A DNA stretch of 64,000 nucleotides from Caulobacter sp. (GCA_029866155.1 JARWZW010000013.1:1-64000); one strand, 5' to 3'; counted from the first letter of the stretch, positions 36,292 through 45,224 are shown. Numbers and translations are program-made. The notes: generated by a model from the sequence alone, not told the origin.

Positions 36292-37389
36292 ATGGAAAAC
36301 AGAGATTTACTGGCGGGCGCAGCGGTCGCCGTCTTGATGGCCATGGCGGTTGCACCGGCTGCGGCCCTCGCCAATGGACCGGTCGGCGACTACCCGCCCA
36401 ATGCGGAACCGGGCAAGTGCTATGAGAAGGTTCTGATCCCCCAGCAGTACGAGGCCTAAAGCGAACAGATCATCGACATCCCAGGCCGGACTGAAACCCG
36501 GGTCATCCCGGCGGTCTATGGCGAGGAACTGCGTGAAGTGATCGTCCGCGAGGAACGGACCGAGTTCATCACCGTTCCCGCCACCTACAAGACCATCACC
36601 GAGACCGTCGTCATCCGGCCAGGATCGGTGCGGACCGAGACTATCCCGGCTGTCTATGAAACCATTACCGAGCGCGTGCTGGTCCGCGAAGCTCACACCG
36701 AATGGCGCCGGGGCGTTCCGCCTGAACAGCGTCCGGGCGAAGCCTACAAGACCAAGGTCCTGGCCACCGGCGAAGTGCTCTGCCTGGTCGAGGTGCCGGC
36801 CGAGTACTCCATCGTTACGCGCCAGGTTTTGAAGTCGCCGCCGCGCACCGTGCAGGTCCAGGTCCCCGCCGAGACCCAGGTCGTGACCCGTCAGGTTATT
36901 GACCAGCAGGCCCGTGTCGAGAAGCGCGTGATCCCGGCCGAGTATCGCTCGGTCAAGGTGCGCGTGGTGGTGACCCCGGAGAGAATCGAAACCTACACCG
37001 TGCCGCCAGTCTACAAGACGGTGATCAAGCAGCGCATGGTCAGCGACACCCGCTTCGAATGGCGGGTTGTGGTCTGTAGCTATGAAACGTCGCCCCCGCC
37101 GCCGCGCTACAACCCGCCGGCCCCCAAGGCTCCGGCCAGCTACCAGACCCCGGCTGCTCCCATTCCCTACGGCGGCGGCATGGCGTCACGCGGCGTGACC
37201 CCCACGACGCGGGTGGTGATGGACGTGCAGTACGCTTTGGGTTCGCGCGGTTACTACCAGGGTCCGCGCAACGGCGTGATGACGACCCAGACCCATGCGG
37301 CTCTCACCCGATTCCAGACCGATCGCCTGATCGCGGTCGGCTCCCTGACTTCGGAAAGCCTGCTGGCCCTGGGCGTGCCGCTGCCCTGA
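36292..37389 (+). pseudogene. Secreted peptidoglycan-binding repeat protein interrupted by in-frame TAA
   Basis: ATG 36292 follows AGGGGA. Codons 1-55 encode a signal peptide (cleavage after about ALA-NG, residue 30) and the start of the mature part; TAA at 36457-36459 (codon 56) then interrupts, and the same frame continues without break to 37389, 366 codons in all. The downstream part has at least six copies of an approximately 20-residue repeat of the type xIPAVYxTITERVLVRxxxTEW, then a proline-rich linker and a C-terminal peptidoglycan-binding-1 domain (VMDVQYALGSRGYYQGPRNGVM, ALTRFQTD). Either a recent nonsense mutation or a base error; otherwise the gene is intact. Downstream start codons could give a shortened, non-exported protein. 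Confidence 0.83.
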
Positions 37390-37436
37390 TGGCTTTCTGG
37401 TCTGTCCTTTACGGGGACCGTCTGATGGCTCAATGA

Positions 37437-37477
37437 AAATCTCCTCCGCCGGACGCCGGCGGAGGAGATTTGTTTTT
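37437..37477 (+). terminator. Rho-independent terminator
   Basis: A perfect 16-bp stem (37437-37452 with 37456-37471), three-base loop ACG, followed by GTTTTT. A strong intrinsic terminator for the peptidoglycan-binding gene. The stem ends in A/T pairs, so it may also stop the DUF465 gene coming from the other strand. Confidence 0.93.
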
Positions 37478-37504
37478 GGGGCTAGCCGGCCCCGTATGCT
37501 GTCT

Positions 37505-37678
37505 TCAGTGGGCCCTGGATTTCAGCCCTTCGATCTCTTCCTTCAATCGGAGCTTCTGTCGCTTGAGCTCTCGTATTCGCAGGTCACTTGTCGACGGACT
37601 GTTGGTTTCGGTCTCGATGGTTCGATCCAGCTTGCGGTGCCGGTTGTCGAGTTCCTTCAGTCGGGCTTCCAACGCCAT
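37505..37678 (-). CDS. DUF465 (YdcH-type) small coiled-coil protein
   Basis: 57 residues, minus strand, ATG 37678. Pattern MALEARLKELDNRHRKLDRTIE then LRIRELKRQKLRLKEEIEGL is the DUF465 signature: two short helices with a basic LKRQKLxLKEEI element. Function of the family is not known. It is divergent from ubiX. A second, longer DUF465 gene is at 38848-39075. Confidence 0.85.
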   Translation of the reverse strand: MALEARLKELDNRHRKLDRTIETETNSPSTSDLRIRELKRQKLRLKEEIEGLKSRAH

Positions 37679-37761
37679 GGTCTTTCGCCTCCTTGGCTTT
37701 ATGCACTAGATATTGAACACCCTAAGACTCTGAAGAGTCTGTTCACATGCGCGAGAGCAGG

Positions 37762-38355
37762 ATGACCCATCGACCCCGCCTGATTGTCGGAATTTCAGGC
37801 GCGTCCGGGGCCATATTGGGCATTCGCGCCCTGGACGCCTGTCGGGAACTGAATGTCGAGAGCCATCTGGTCATGTCACGGTCCGCCGCCCTGACCCTGT
37901 CTCAGGAAACGGATCTCACTGTTTCCGCCGTTTCCGCCAGGGCCGACTTGGTCCACAAGGTCGGGGATGTCGGTGCAGCGATCTCCTCGGGCAGCTTCCG
38001 GACCCTGGGGATGATCATCGCGCCCTGCTCGGTCCGGACCATGAGCGAGATCGCGACGGGCGTGACGTCCAGTCTGCTGACCCGGTCGGCTGATGTGGTG
38101 CTGAAGGAGCGCCGCACCCTGGTCTTGATGGTGCGGGAAACTCCGCTGCATCTCGGCCATCTGCGAACCCTGACGGCTCTGGCCGAGATGGGAGCCGTGA
38201 TCGCGCCGCCCCTGCCGGCCTTCTACGCCCGCCCGGCCAGTATCGCCGAGATGGTGGATCAATCGGTGGGCCGGGCGCTGGACGCCTTCGGCCTCGACTG
38301 GGCGCCGGTCAAGCGCTGGGGGGAGGACATCGCCGAGATCCGGAGCGGATCGTGA
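37762..38355 (+). CDS. ubiX: Flavin prenyltransferase
   Basis: 197 residues from ATG 37762 (AGCAGG immediately upstream; the alternative ATG 37747 has no ribosome site). UbiX makes prenylated FMN, the cofactor of UbiD-type decarboxylases. Visible motifs: LIVGISGASGAILGIRALDA (FMN phosphate loop), the FRTLGMIIAPCSVRTMSEIATGV segment, and LMVRETPLHLGHLRTLTALAEMGAVIAPPLPAFYARP, all typical. The stop overlaps the start of the TIGR02444 gene. No ubiD is in view. Confidence 0.95.
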   Translation: MTHRPRLIVGISGASGAILGIRALDACRELNVESHLVMSRSAALTLSQETDLTVSAVSARADLVHKVGDVGAAISSGSFRTLGMIIAPCSVRTMSEIATGVTSSLLTRSADVVLKERRTLVLMVRETPLHLGHLRTLTALAEMGAVIAPPLPAFYARPASIAEMVDQSVGRALDAFGLDWAPVKRWGEDIAEIRSGS

Positions 38356-38792
38356 GTTTCTGGGATTGGGCCCTGGCGGCCTATGGGCGGGCCGGCGTGC
38401 CCGAAGCCTGTCTCGCCCTGCAGGATTATCACGGCCAACAGACCGTCTATCTGCTCTGGGCGGCCTTCGCCCGACCGTCCGATCCTGATCTGGCGGCGGG
38501 GGCCGAACTGGCCCGGCATTGGGACCTTTCGATCCTGGGACCGATTCGCCAGTCTCGCCGGGCTCTCAAGGCGCAACTGTCGCCCGTTTCTAACGAAGCA
38601 AGAATCGCGCTGCGGGAAGAGGTCAAGCGGGTCGAACTGGCCGCCGAACGCTTGCTGATGGAAACCCTCGAGGCCCTCGCGCCGGGCGGCCCGTCGGGCA
38701 GTCCACTGCTGGCCCTCCTCCGCGCAGGACAGGCCTGGGGCGATCCGCCGCCGGAGGCCGCTCTGCAATCCCTTGCCGACCGACTGGCCTAA
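38352..38792 (+). CDS. TIGR02444-family protein
   Basis: 146 residues from a GTG at 38352 that overlaps the ubiX stop (GTGA). FWDWALAAYGRAGVPEACLALQDYHGQQTVYLLWAAF is the TIGR02444 (DUF2390) signature. The protein is helical, without signal peptide. Function unknown; close coupling with ubiX is common in Caulobacterales as far as I recall. Confidence 0.85.
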   Translation: MSFWDWALAAYGRAGVPEACLALQDYHGQQTVYLLWAAFARPSDPDLAAGAELARHWDLSILGPIRQSRRALKAQLSPVSNEARIALREEVKRVELAAERLLMETLEALAPGGPSGSPLLALLRAGQAWGDPPPEAALQSLADRLA

Positions 38793-38847
38793 TCACGCCC
38801 GCCTCTGCTAGCCTCGCCATTCTGACTCTGGTGTCCGGGGAGCGTGG

Positions 38848-39075
38848 ATGGCTGACAACGACGGGGAAATGATCCCCCTGCCGAACATGGAGGTTCGCGG
38901 CCGGCTTGTGGAACTGCGACAGCGTCACCAGGACCTGGATGCGGCGGTCGACGCCCTGACCTCCATGCCGACGCCCGACCAGCTGCAGATCGCCCGCCTG
39001 AAGAAGCAGAAGCTGATCCTGCGGGATCAGATCGTGAAACTGGAGAACATGCTTATCCCGGACCTTCTGGCCTGA
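38848..39075 (+). CDS. DUF465 (YdcH-type) protein
   Basis: 75 residues. After a short acidic start, residues 15-70 read as the DUF465 two-helix pattern: RLVELRQRHQDLDAAVDAL, then DQLQIARLKKQKLILRDQIVKLENM. Distinct from, and longer than, the copy at 37505-37678. The upstream GGGGAGC fits a ribosome site. Function unknown. Confidence 0.88.
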   Translation: MADNDGEMIPLPNMEVRGRLVELRQRHQDLDAAVDALTSMPTPDQLQIARLKKQKLILRDQIVKLENMLIPDLLA

Positions 39076-39096
39076 AACGCCGCGCCTTGCAGGCTG

Positions 39097-42000
39097 TCAG
39101 GCCATATCGACCCAACGGCGGGCCGGGCGTCTCCGGCTCCTGCAGGACTGCAGCCCCGCCATCACCCAACGGCGCGAATCGGCGGGGTCGATCACGGCGT
39201 CGATCTCCAGGGCGGCGGCCATGCTGGTCGCCTTGCCGCGAAGATACATCTGCCCGACGAGGCGATCGTAGAGCTCCTTGTTCTTGACCGGGTCCGTCTC
39301 GGCTTCCAGCTCCTTGCGATAGCCCAGCTTGACGGCGCCCTCGAGGCCCATGCCGCCGAACTCGCCGGTCGGCCAGCCGGCAATGAACATCGGTGAATGG
39401 AAACCGCCGCCGGCCATGGCCTGGGCGCCCAGGCCGTAGCCCTTGCGCAGCACCAGGGTGAACAGCGGCGGACCAAACTTGGCCCCGGCGACAAACATCC
39501 GCGAAACCCGCCGCACCGCTGCGGCATCCTCGCTTTCGGGTCCGACCATGAAGCCTGGCGTGTCGCACAGGCTGAGGACCGGCAGGTCGAAGGCGTCGCA
39601 GAGCTGCAGGAACCGCGCGGCCTTTTCAGCGCCGTCACAGTCGATGGCGCCGCCGAGATGGCGGGGGTCATTGGCGATCAGCCCCATGGGCCGGCCCTCG
39701 AGCCGGATAAAGCCGGTGACCATGCCGGCCGCAAAGCCACGCCGCAGTTCGAGGAAGGTTCCCTTGTCGGCCAGGGTCCCGATGAGGCTGCGGATATCAT
39801 AGACCCGCAGGCGATTCTCCGGGATGGCGCGGCGAAGGTCCCGCTGGTCCGGCGCCTGCCAATGGGCAAGGGAGCCCTGGAACATGGACATGGCCTGTTT
39901 GGCCAGGGCCGTGGCCTCGGCCTCGTCCTCGGCCAGAATGTCGATGACGCCGTTGGCCCACTGGGTGGCTGCCGGGCCGATCTGTTCCGGCTTGAAGACG
40001 CCCAAGCCTCCGCCCTCGATCATGGCCGGACCGCCCATGCCCAGGTTGGAATCCTTTGTGGCGATGATGATTTCCGACAGGCCCGCTATGGCGGCGTTGC
40101 CGGCGAAGCATCGCCCGGCCACGATGGCGATCTTGGGAACCTCGCCCGCCAGTTCCGCCATCTTTCCGAAGGTGGTGACATCAAGGCCCGCCACGCCCGG
40201 CGAATCGGTGTCGCCTGGCCGGCCGCCGCCGCCTTCAGTGTACCAGATCAGAGGAATCTTCTGCTCGTCGACGATGCTGAGCAGCCGGTCCGTCTTCTTG
40301 TGATTGAAATAGCCCTGGGTGCCGGCCAGCACCGTAAAGTCATAGGCCAGGGCTGCGACCCGGGCCTTTTCCGGCGAAAACGCCGCGCCATTGACCGTGC
40401 CTATGCCGGTGATGATGCCGTCGGCCGGGGTCGCGGCGATCAGGTCCTCGACAGTCCGGCGGCGACGCTGGGCCGCGATGGCCAGGGCCCCGTATTCGAT
40501 GAAGCTGCCCGGATCCAGCAGATCGTCCAGGTTTTCCCGGGCCGTGCGATGGCCGGTGCGACGACGTTTGGCCACGGCGTCGGGCCGGGCTGCATCCAGG
40601 GTGAAGCGGTGACGGGCGATCACCTCGGCCAGGTCAGGGCGGATGGCGTCGGGGTCGATGTCTTCAGCGGCGGTCGCCTCCTGTCCCGCAACTTCTTCCG
40701 GCAGGATGAACAGGATGGGCTGGCCCTTCAGCAGGGTCTGGCCGACATCCGCCGCCAGTTCCAGAACTCGCCCGCTGACCGGGGCGACGACCACATGCTC
40801 CATCTTCATGGCTTCGAGGATGGCCAAGGCCTGTCCCTGCCGCACCAGATCGCCGGGCGCCGCCTCGATCCGGCCGACCGTGGCCTGGAGCGGCGCACCG
40901 ACGGCCTCGGCGCCGTCCGGGGTCTCATGGGCAGAGGCGGCGACAGGGTGGGCCTGCCCGGCCCCGGCGGCGGACGACCCGGCCGGGCCGGGCGACCGGT
41001 GGGGGGCCAGGGCCTCGGCCGCTTTCAGAAGGGCCGCCAGATGCTCGTCGAGATAGCGGGTCGTGGCCCTGCCGGCCAGCACGTCAGGCTGGGTCAGCAG
41101 CACCCGGAGCAGGGGGATATTGCTCTCGACGCCTTCCAGTCGAAACTCTTCAAGCGCCCGCTCGGTGCGCCCGGCCGCCTCTTCATGGGTCGCCGCCCGG
41201 CCGATGACCTTGGCCAGCAGGCTGTCATAATGGGGGCTGGTGACATAGCCGCCATAGCCGTAGCCATCGACCCGCACGCCCGGACCGCTTGGCGCCTCAT
41301 AGGCGGTGATCCGGCCGCCGGAGGGCTGGGCCGAACCGTCCGGCTGCATGACCTCCAGATTGACCCGCGCTTGGATCGCCGCGCCCCGGAAGGGCGGGGT
41401 CTTTGCAAGGCCAACCCGGGCCAGGGAAGCGCCGGCCGCCAGTTCGATCTGGGCCCGCACCAGGTCCACCCCGGTGACCTCCTCGGTGACCGTATGTTCT
41501 ACCTGCAGCCGGGCATTGGTCTCGATGAAGGCGAAGCGCCCGCTGACGGCGTCGACCAGGAACTCGACGGTGGCCAGGCTGCGCAGATGGCGCGCGGCGC
41601 AGAGTTTCACCGCGGCTTCGTGCAGCGCCTCTCTCAGGCGCTCGCCCAGGCCCGGGGCGGGAGCGATCTCGAGGATCTTCTGGTGCCGCCTCTGGACCGA
41701 ACAGTCACGCTCGCCCACGGCCACGCAGCTGGCGCCGTCGCCGGCCACCTGCACCTCGATGTGGCGGGCGCGGTCGACCAGCCATTCGGCATAGACTCCG
41801 TCATCGCCAAAGGCCGCCCTGGCCTCCCGGGCGCAGGCCGCATGAGCGGCGGCCACGTCCTCGCCCTTGCGGACGATCCTCATGCCCCGGCCGCCGCCGC
41901 CGGCCACGGCCTTGAGCATCATGGCGCCATGTTCGGCCAGGAAGCGGGCTGCACCTGCCGCGTCGATCGGTCCGGTGCCCTCCAGCAGGGGCACCCCGAC

Positions 42001-42375
42001 CCTGGCCGCAAGGGCCCGGGCGGCGGACTTGTCGCCAAAGGTCTCGAGGGTTTCGGGGGAGGGACCGATGAAGACCAGCCCGGCCTCGGCGCAGGCCCGG
42101 GCGAAGGCGGCGTTTTCGGCCAGAAAGCCATAGCCGGGATGGACCGCCTGGCATCTGGCGGCCTTTGCGGCGGCGATCACCCCGGCCATGTCCAGATAGG
42201 CGGCGGCGCCCATCCCTTTGAGGGCGACAGCTTCATCGGCCGAACCGACATGCAGGCTGGCGGCGTCATCCTCGCTGAAAATGGCGACAGAGGTCAGCCG
42301 CAGATCGGCGGCCGCCCGGGCGATGCGAATGGCGATCTCGCCCCGATTGGCGATGAGCAGGCGCTTGAAAGCCAT
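39097..42375 (-). CDS. Single-chain biotin-dependent acyl-CoA carboxylase
   Basis: 1092 residues, ATG after GGAGG. Domain order: biotin carboxylase about 1-450 (LLIANRGEIAIRIARAA, ATP-grasp AVAGGGGRGMRIV, catalytic ERDCSVQRRHQK, FIETNARLQVEHTVTEE), a variable linker about 450-490, biotinyl domain about 490-575 with the biotin Lys524 in EAMKMEH, then a carboxyltransferase beta/alpha pair about 610-1060 (GTVNGAAFSPEKARVAAL, YTEGGGGRPGDTD, VLSLCDTPGFMVGPESE, GAQAMAGGG). It puts CO2 on an acyl-CoA. Usually these are two or three proteins; the single-chain layout matches the long-chain acyl-CoA carboxylases of actinobacteria. Substrate length is unknown. Confidence 0.93.
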   Translation of the reverse strand: MAFKRLLIANRGEIAIRIARAAADLRLTSVAIFSEDDAASLHVGSADEAVALKGMGAAAYLDMAGVIAAAKAARCQAVHPGYGFLAENAAFARACAEAGLVFIGPSPETLETFGDKSAARALAARVGVPLLEGTGPIDAAGAARFLAEHGAMMLKAVAGGGGRGMRIVRKGEDVAAAHAACAREARAAFGDDGVYAEWLVDRARHIEVQVAGDGASCVAVGERDCSVQRRHQKILEIAPAPGLGERLREALHEAAVKLCAARHLRSLATVEFLVDAVSGRFAFIETNARLQVEHTVTEEVTGVDLVRAQIELAAGASLARVGLAKTPPFRGAAIQARVNLEVMQPDGSAQPSGGRITAYEAPSGPGVRVDGYGYGGYVTSPHYDSLLAKVIGRAATHEEAAGRTERALEEFRLEGVESNIPLLRVLLTQPDVLAGRATTRYLDEHLAALLKAAEALAPHRSPGPAGSSAAGAGQAHPVAASAHETPDGAEAVGAPLQATVGRIEAAPGDLVRQGQALAILEAMKMEHVVVAPVSGRVLELAADVGQTLLKGQPILFILPEEVAGQEATAAEDIDPDAIRPDLAEVIARHRFTLDAARPDAVAKRRRTGHRTARENLDDLLDPGSFIEYGALAIAAQRRRRTVEDLIAATPADGIITGIGTVNGAAFSPEKARVAALAYDFTVLAGTQGYFNHKKTDRLLSIVDEQKIPLIWYTEGGGGRPGDTDSPGVAGLDVTTFGKMAELAGEVPKIAIVAGRCFAGNAAIAGLSEIIIATKDSNLGMGGPAMIEGGGLGVFKPEQIGPAATQWANGVIDILAEDEAEATALAKQAMSMFQGSLAHWQAPDQRDLRRAIPENRLRVYDIRSLIGTLADKGTFLELRRGFAAGMVTGFIRLEGRPMGLIANDPRHLGGAIDCDGAEKAARFLQLCDAFDLPVLSLCDTPGFMVGPESEDAAAVRRVSRMFVAGAKFGPPLFTLVLRKGYGLGAQAMAGGGFHSPMFIAGWPTGEFGGMGLEGAVKLGYRKELEAETDPVKNKELYDRLVGQMYLRGKATSMAAALEIDAVIDPADSRRWVMAGLQSCRSRRRPARRWVDMA

Positions 42376-42562
42376 GAATCCTCCGCAGGCCCCTCATACG
42401 GCCGTTTGAACGCCAGCATAGTGGCTGGGCCGCCCTGTGGAAGGGCCTCGTGAGGGACTGACCGTGGCGAACCCGCCGACCCGTCGCGACTTTCCAAAGC
42501 TCAGGGAGCATGGGACAGTCATGGCGGAAGTGGCCCCGCCTGATGTCATCGAAAGGTCGACT

Positions 42563-42940
42563 ATGTCCCTTACCCAAGCCAGACCCGTCACCTTCATCAT
42601 CACCGCTGACCGCAAGGCCTCCGAGGCCTGGTACGCAGACAGGCTGGGCCTGAAACCCGCGCATGATGATGGCTTTGCCGCCGTGTATGACCTGGCCGGA
42701 GCGGTCCTTCGCATCACGCAGGTTCCCGGCTTTGTCGCCGGCGCCCATCCCGTCCTGGGGTGGATGGTGTCGGACATCGCCGCGACGGTGAAGGACCTGA
42801 CCGCACGGGGCGTGATCTTCACCGTCTATGAGGGCATGGGTCAGGATGCACTGGGGATCTGGACCTCGCCGGACGGCAAGGGAAAGGTGGCCTGGTTCAA
42901 CGATCCGGACGGCAATGTGCTCAGCCTGACCGAGGGCTGA
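42563..42940 (+). CDS. VOC-superfamily (glyoxalase-like) protein
   Basis: 125 residues from ATG 42563 (AAAGG upstream); earlier in-frame ATGs exist at 42521 and 42437 but add unconserved sequence. One vicinal-oxygen-chelate domain: PVTFIITADRKASEAWYADRLGLKP, AVYDLAGAVLRITQVPGF, LGWMVSDIAATVKDLTARGV and WFNDPDGNVLSL. The last segment contains the metal Glu/Asp region of the fold. Dimeric cytosolic protein of unknown substrate. Convergent with ohr (11-base gap). Confidence 0.85.
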   Translation: MSLTQARPVTFIITADRKASEAWYADRLGLKPAHDDGFAAVYDLAGAVLRITQVPGFVAGAHPVLGWMVSDIAATVKDLTARGVIFTVYEGMGQDALGIWTSPDGKGKVAWFNDPDGNVLSLTEG

Positions 42941-42951
42941 GCGGGCTCAGA

Positions 42952-43371
42952 TCAAGCGCGGGCGACGGCCAGTTCGACCCGGACATTGCCCCGGATGGCC
43001 CGGGAATAGGGACAGATCTCATGGGCCCGGTGCAGCAGGTCGTCGGCCTGGGCCCAGGACAGGGCCGGCGCCGTCAGGGTCAGGCGCACGCCGAGGTGAA
43101 AACTGGTCTCGTCCTTGATCAGATCGACCTGGGCGCCCAGGCTGTGCTCCCCAAGGGTCACTCCTGACTGCCGGGCGATGACCCCGAGCGCGCCGAGGAA
43201 ACAGGCCGCATAGCCCGCTCCGAACAGCTGCTCGGGATTGGTCCCGGCCCCGTCCCCGCCCATGGCGGAGGGATAGGCAAGGGTCGCCTCAAGATGCCCG
43301 TCGTCGCTCCTGACCACGCCCTGGCGGCCGCCGATGGCCTGCACGGTCGCGGTATAGATCGGATCAGACAT
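42952..43371 (-). CDS. ohr: Organic hydroperoxide resistance protein (Ohr/OsmC family)
   Basis: 139 residues from ATG 43371. Ohr is a thiol peroxidase for organic hydroperoxides, reduced by lipoylated proteins. The two redox cysteines are in AGYAACFLGAL (peroxidatic) and EICPYSRAIRGN (resolving), with PEQLFGAGYA as the family mark. No OhrR-type regulator is adjacent. The intergenic region to the next gene (43372-43498) shows no gene. Confidence 0.93.
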   Translation of the reverse strand: MSDPIYTATVQAIGGRQGVVRSDDGHLEATLAYPSAMGGDGAGTNPEQLFGAGYAACFLGALGVIARQSGVTLGEHSLGAQVDLIKDETSFHLGVRLTLTAPALSWAQADDLLHRAHEICPYSRAIRGNVRVELAVARA

Positions 43372-43498
43372 CAAGGACTCCCTGGGTGGCCGGCGGCCTG
43401 CTCAGCCATTTTGCAGCCAGAAAACAGCAGATGCGGACCGGAAAACAGGCGATTCCCCTGTTAGCCGCATCCCGTGTCAGAACGACATCGATAGCCGG

Positions 43499-44338
43499 TC
43501 AGGCCCGGACCAGGGCCTCGACCTGAGGCACGGTTTCCGTCAGCCGGCCGCCCATCCGGATCGGCTCGATGCGCCGGGCCAGTCCGGTGCGGTCATCGGT
43601 CTCGACATAGACGCCGCAGATGGTGGCGGGCCCCTCGGCCGGGCGGTAGCGGCCCTGGCTGATCCGGGTGGTGAAGCGCCGCAGGGGCTCTTCCTTGTGG
43701 TTGCCGATGACGCTGTCATAGTCGGCGCAGGCCCCGGCGTCGGTCTGGTAGGCGGTGCCGCCGTTCAGGATCTGGGCGTCGGCCGTGGGCACATGGGTAT
43801 GGGTCCCGACCACCAGGCTGGCCCGGCCATCGCAGAAATGGCCCATGGCCATCTTTTCCGAGGTGGCCTCGGCATGCATGTCGACCACCACGGCATCGGC
43901 CACATCGCCCAGGGGCGCCGAGTCCAGCTCGCGGTTGGCGGCGGCGAAGGGGTCGTCCAGGGCGTCCATATGGACCCGGCCCAGCAGGTTGATGACCAGG
44001 ATCCGTCGGCCGTCCTGCAGTTCGAACAGGTTGGAGCCGCGGCCCGGCGCATCGGACAGGATCGGATAGTTGGCCGGGCGGATCAGCCGGGGCTCGCGCA
44101 CGATATAGGTCATGGCCTCCTTCTGGTCCCAGCTGTGGTTGCCAAGGGTCAGACAGTCGGCGCCGGCGTCATAGAGCTCCCGGGCGGTGTTCTCGGTGAT
44201 GCCGAAACCCGCTGCGGCGTTCTCGGCATTGACGATGACGAAATCCAGGCCGAGCCGCCGGCGCAGGCCGGGCAGGTGGTCCGCCAGGCCCTCGCGGCCG
44301 GACCGGCCCACGACGTCTCCGAAAAAGGCAATGCGCAT
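43499..44338 (-). CDS. YmdB-type metallophosphoesterase (TIGR00282)
   Basis: 279 residues. RIAFFGDVVGRSGREGLADHLPGLR at the N-terminus and the metal-binding NAENAAAGFGIT, LTLGNHSWDQKEA, VDMHAEATSEKMAMG and GTHTHVPTADAQIL segments match the YmdB family, which hydrolyses 2',3'-cyclic nucleotides in vitro. The start overlaps the 5-FCL stop (TGATG), so both are one operon, as is common in alphaproteobacteria. Confidence 0.95.
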   Translation of the reverse strand: MRIAFFGDVVGRSGREGLADHLPGLRRRLGLDFVIVNAENAAAGFGITENTARELYDAGADCLTLGNHSWDQKEAMTYIVREPRLIRPANYPILSDAPGRGSNLFELQDGRRILVINLLGRVHMDALDDPFAAANRELDSAPLGDVADAVVVDMHAEATSEKMAMGHFCDGRASLVVGTHTHVPTADAQILNGGTAYQTDAGACADYDSVIGNHKEEPLRRFTTRISQGRYRPAEGPATICGVYVETDDRTGLARRIEPIRMGGRLTETVPQVEALVRA

Positions 44339-44937
44339 CAGGTATCCTTTCGCGCCGGGATATAGCCTGTCTCGGTGAGAATCCCATCCAGGGTCTGGTC
44401 CAGGGGCCCGGCGGGCACGGCCTCGACCTCTTGCTGGCGATAGGCGATCCCGACCAGGGCCGGCGGGCCGGGCGACGCCTTCAGCCTGGCGAAGGTCCGG
44501 TCGTAGAACCCGCCCCCCTGTCCCAGGCGATGACCGGCAGGGTCGAAGGCCATCAGCGGGGTCAGGATCAGGGACGGGATCACGGCCGGGGACGAGGCCA
44601 GCGGCGCCGGCAGGCCGGCCAGGTCATGGACCAGACGCTCCCCTGGGTTCCAGGCCCGGAACACCAGGGGCGCGGCCTGGGTCTCCACGGCGGGCAGGGC
44701 CAATCGCCATCCCGCGCGCGCCAGGGCCTCGCCCAGGGGCAGGGGGTCCAGTTCGCTGCCCAGGGCCCGATAGAGGGCCACCACCCCGGGCGGCCGGGCT
44801 ATCGCGGCCAGCAGGGCCGGGGCCTGGTCGGCCAGGCGCCAGTCTGTCTCGGGATGCTCGACCTGAAGCCGCTTGCGCCGGCGCCGGGCGTCCAGCCTCA
44901 TGGCGGACTTTGCGGCTTCCAGGACGGGGTCTGACAT
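44338..44937 (-). CDS. fau: 5-formyltetrahydrofolate cyclo-ligase
   Basis: 199 residues. It converts 5-formyl-THF to 5,10-methenyl-THF using ATP. The ATP/Mg site is the LTPLMAFDPAGHRLGQGGGFYDRTFA segment near the C-terminus, and RLDARRRRKRLQ near the N-terminus is the usual basic helix. The 6S RNA gene lies about 25 bases upstream, the conserved ssrS-fau arrangement of proteobacteria, and the coding sequence is probably read through from the 6S promoter. Confidence 0.93.
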   Translation of the reverse strand: MSDPVLEAAKSAMRLDARRRRKRLQVEHPETDWRLADQAPALLAAIARPPGVVALYRALGSELDPLPLGEALARAGWRLALPAVETQAAPLVFRAWNPGERLVHDLAGLPAPLASSPAVIPSLILTPLMAFDPAGHRLGQGGGFYDRTFARLKASPGPPALVGIAYRQQEVEAVPAGPLDQTLDGILTETGYIPARKDT

Positions 44938-44961
44938 GTCGTGGGTCGTGATTTCGTAAAA

Positions 44962-45131
44962 GGTGGCGGCGCCGCGAGGACCGTGAAGAGCAGTTTTATC
45001 CTCTCAGACCCGGGCAACCAGGTGGGCGCCATATACCCGCGACCACGGCCACGGACAGGGACAGCTCCCTTCGAGAGAATTAAGGTCAGAAGGATATGTC
45101 GCCTTCGACGAGAGCCGCAGCAACCGCCACC
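44962..45131 (-). ncRNA. ssrS: 6S RNA
   Basis: Minus-strand RNA of about 170 nt, bounded by exact 8-bp complementary ends GGTGGCGG (45131-45124) and CCGCCACC (44969-44962), the closing stem expected of 6S RNA, followed by CCGCCACCTTTT as 3' end. The interior contains the motif GAGAGGATAAAACTGC and CTTCACGG, closely like the 3' side of the E. coli 6S bulge (GAGAAGCCTTAAAACTGC... TTCACC), and the 5' side has GGAGCTGTCCCTGTCC. 6S RNA mimics an open promoter and sequesters sigma-70 RNA polymerase in stationary phase. Position directly upstream of fau is the classical site. Ends are approximate. Confidence 0.87.
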
Positions 45132-45135
45132 GCAG

Positions 45136-45164
45136 AGAATAGGCCTTCGGGGCGGGGTTCTCAA
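45136..45164 (-). promoter_or_regulatory. Sigma-70-type promoter of 6S RNA
   Basis: On the minus strand TTGAGA (45164-45159), exactly 17 bases, then TATTCT (45141-45136), putting the start of transcription near 45130, the predicted 5' end of the 6S closing stem. Good match to the primary-sigma consensus and independent support for the RNA call. Confidence 0.8.
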
Positions 45165-45224
45165 GGTGTTCCGGAATTTGGCGGCCAGGGTCCCGGTCCC
45201 CTCCCTCCCAGCCCGGGGTCCCGG

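Noticed and set aside
39397-42453. Open frame of more than 1000 codons antisense to the carboxylase.
   Set aside because: Same shadow effect; gly/asp/his-rich composition with no domain, while the opposite strand is a complete carboxylase.
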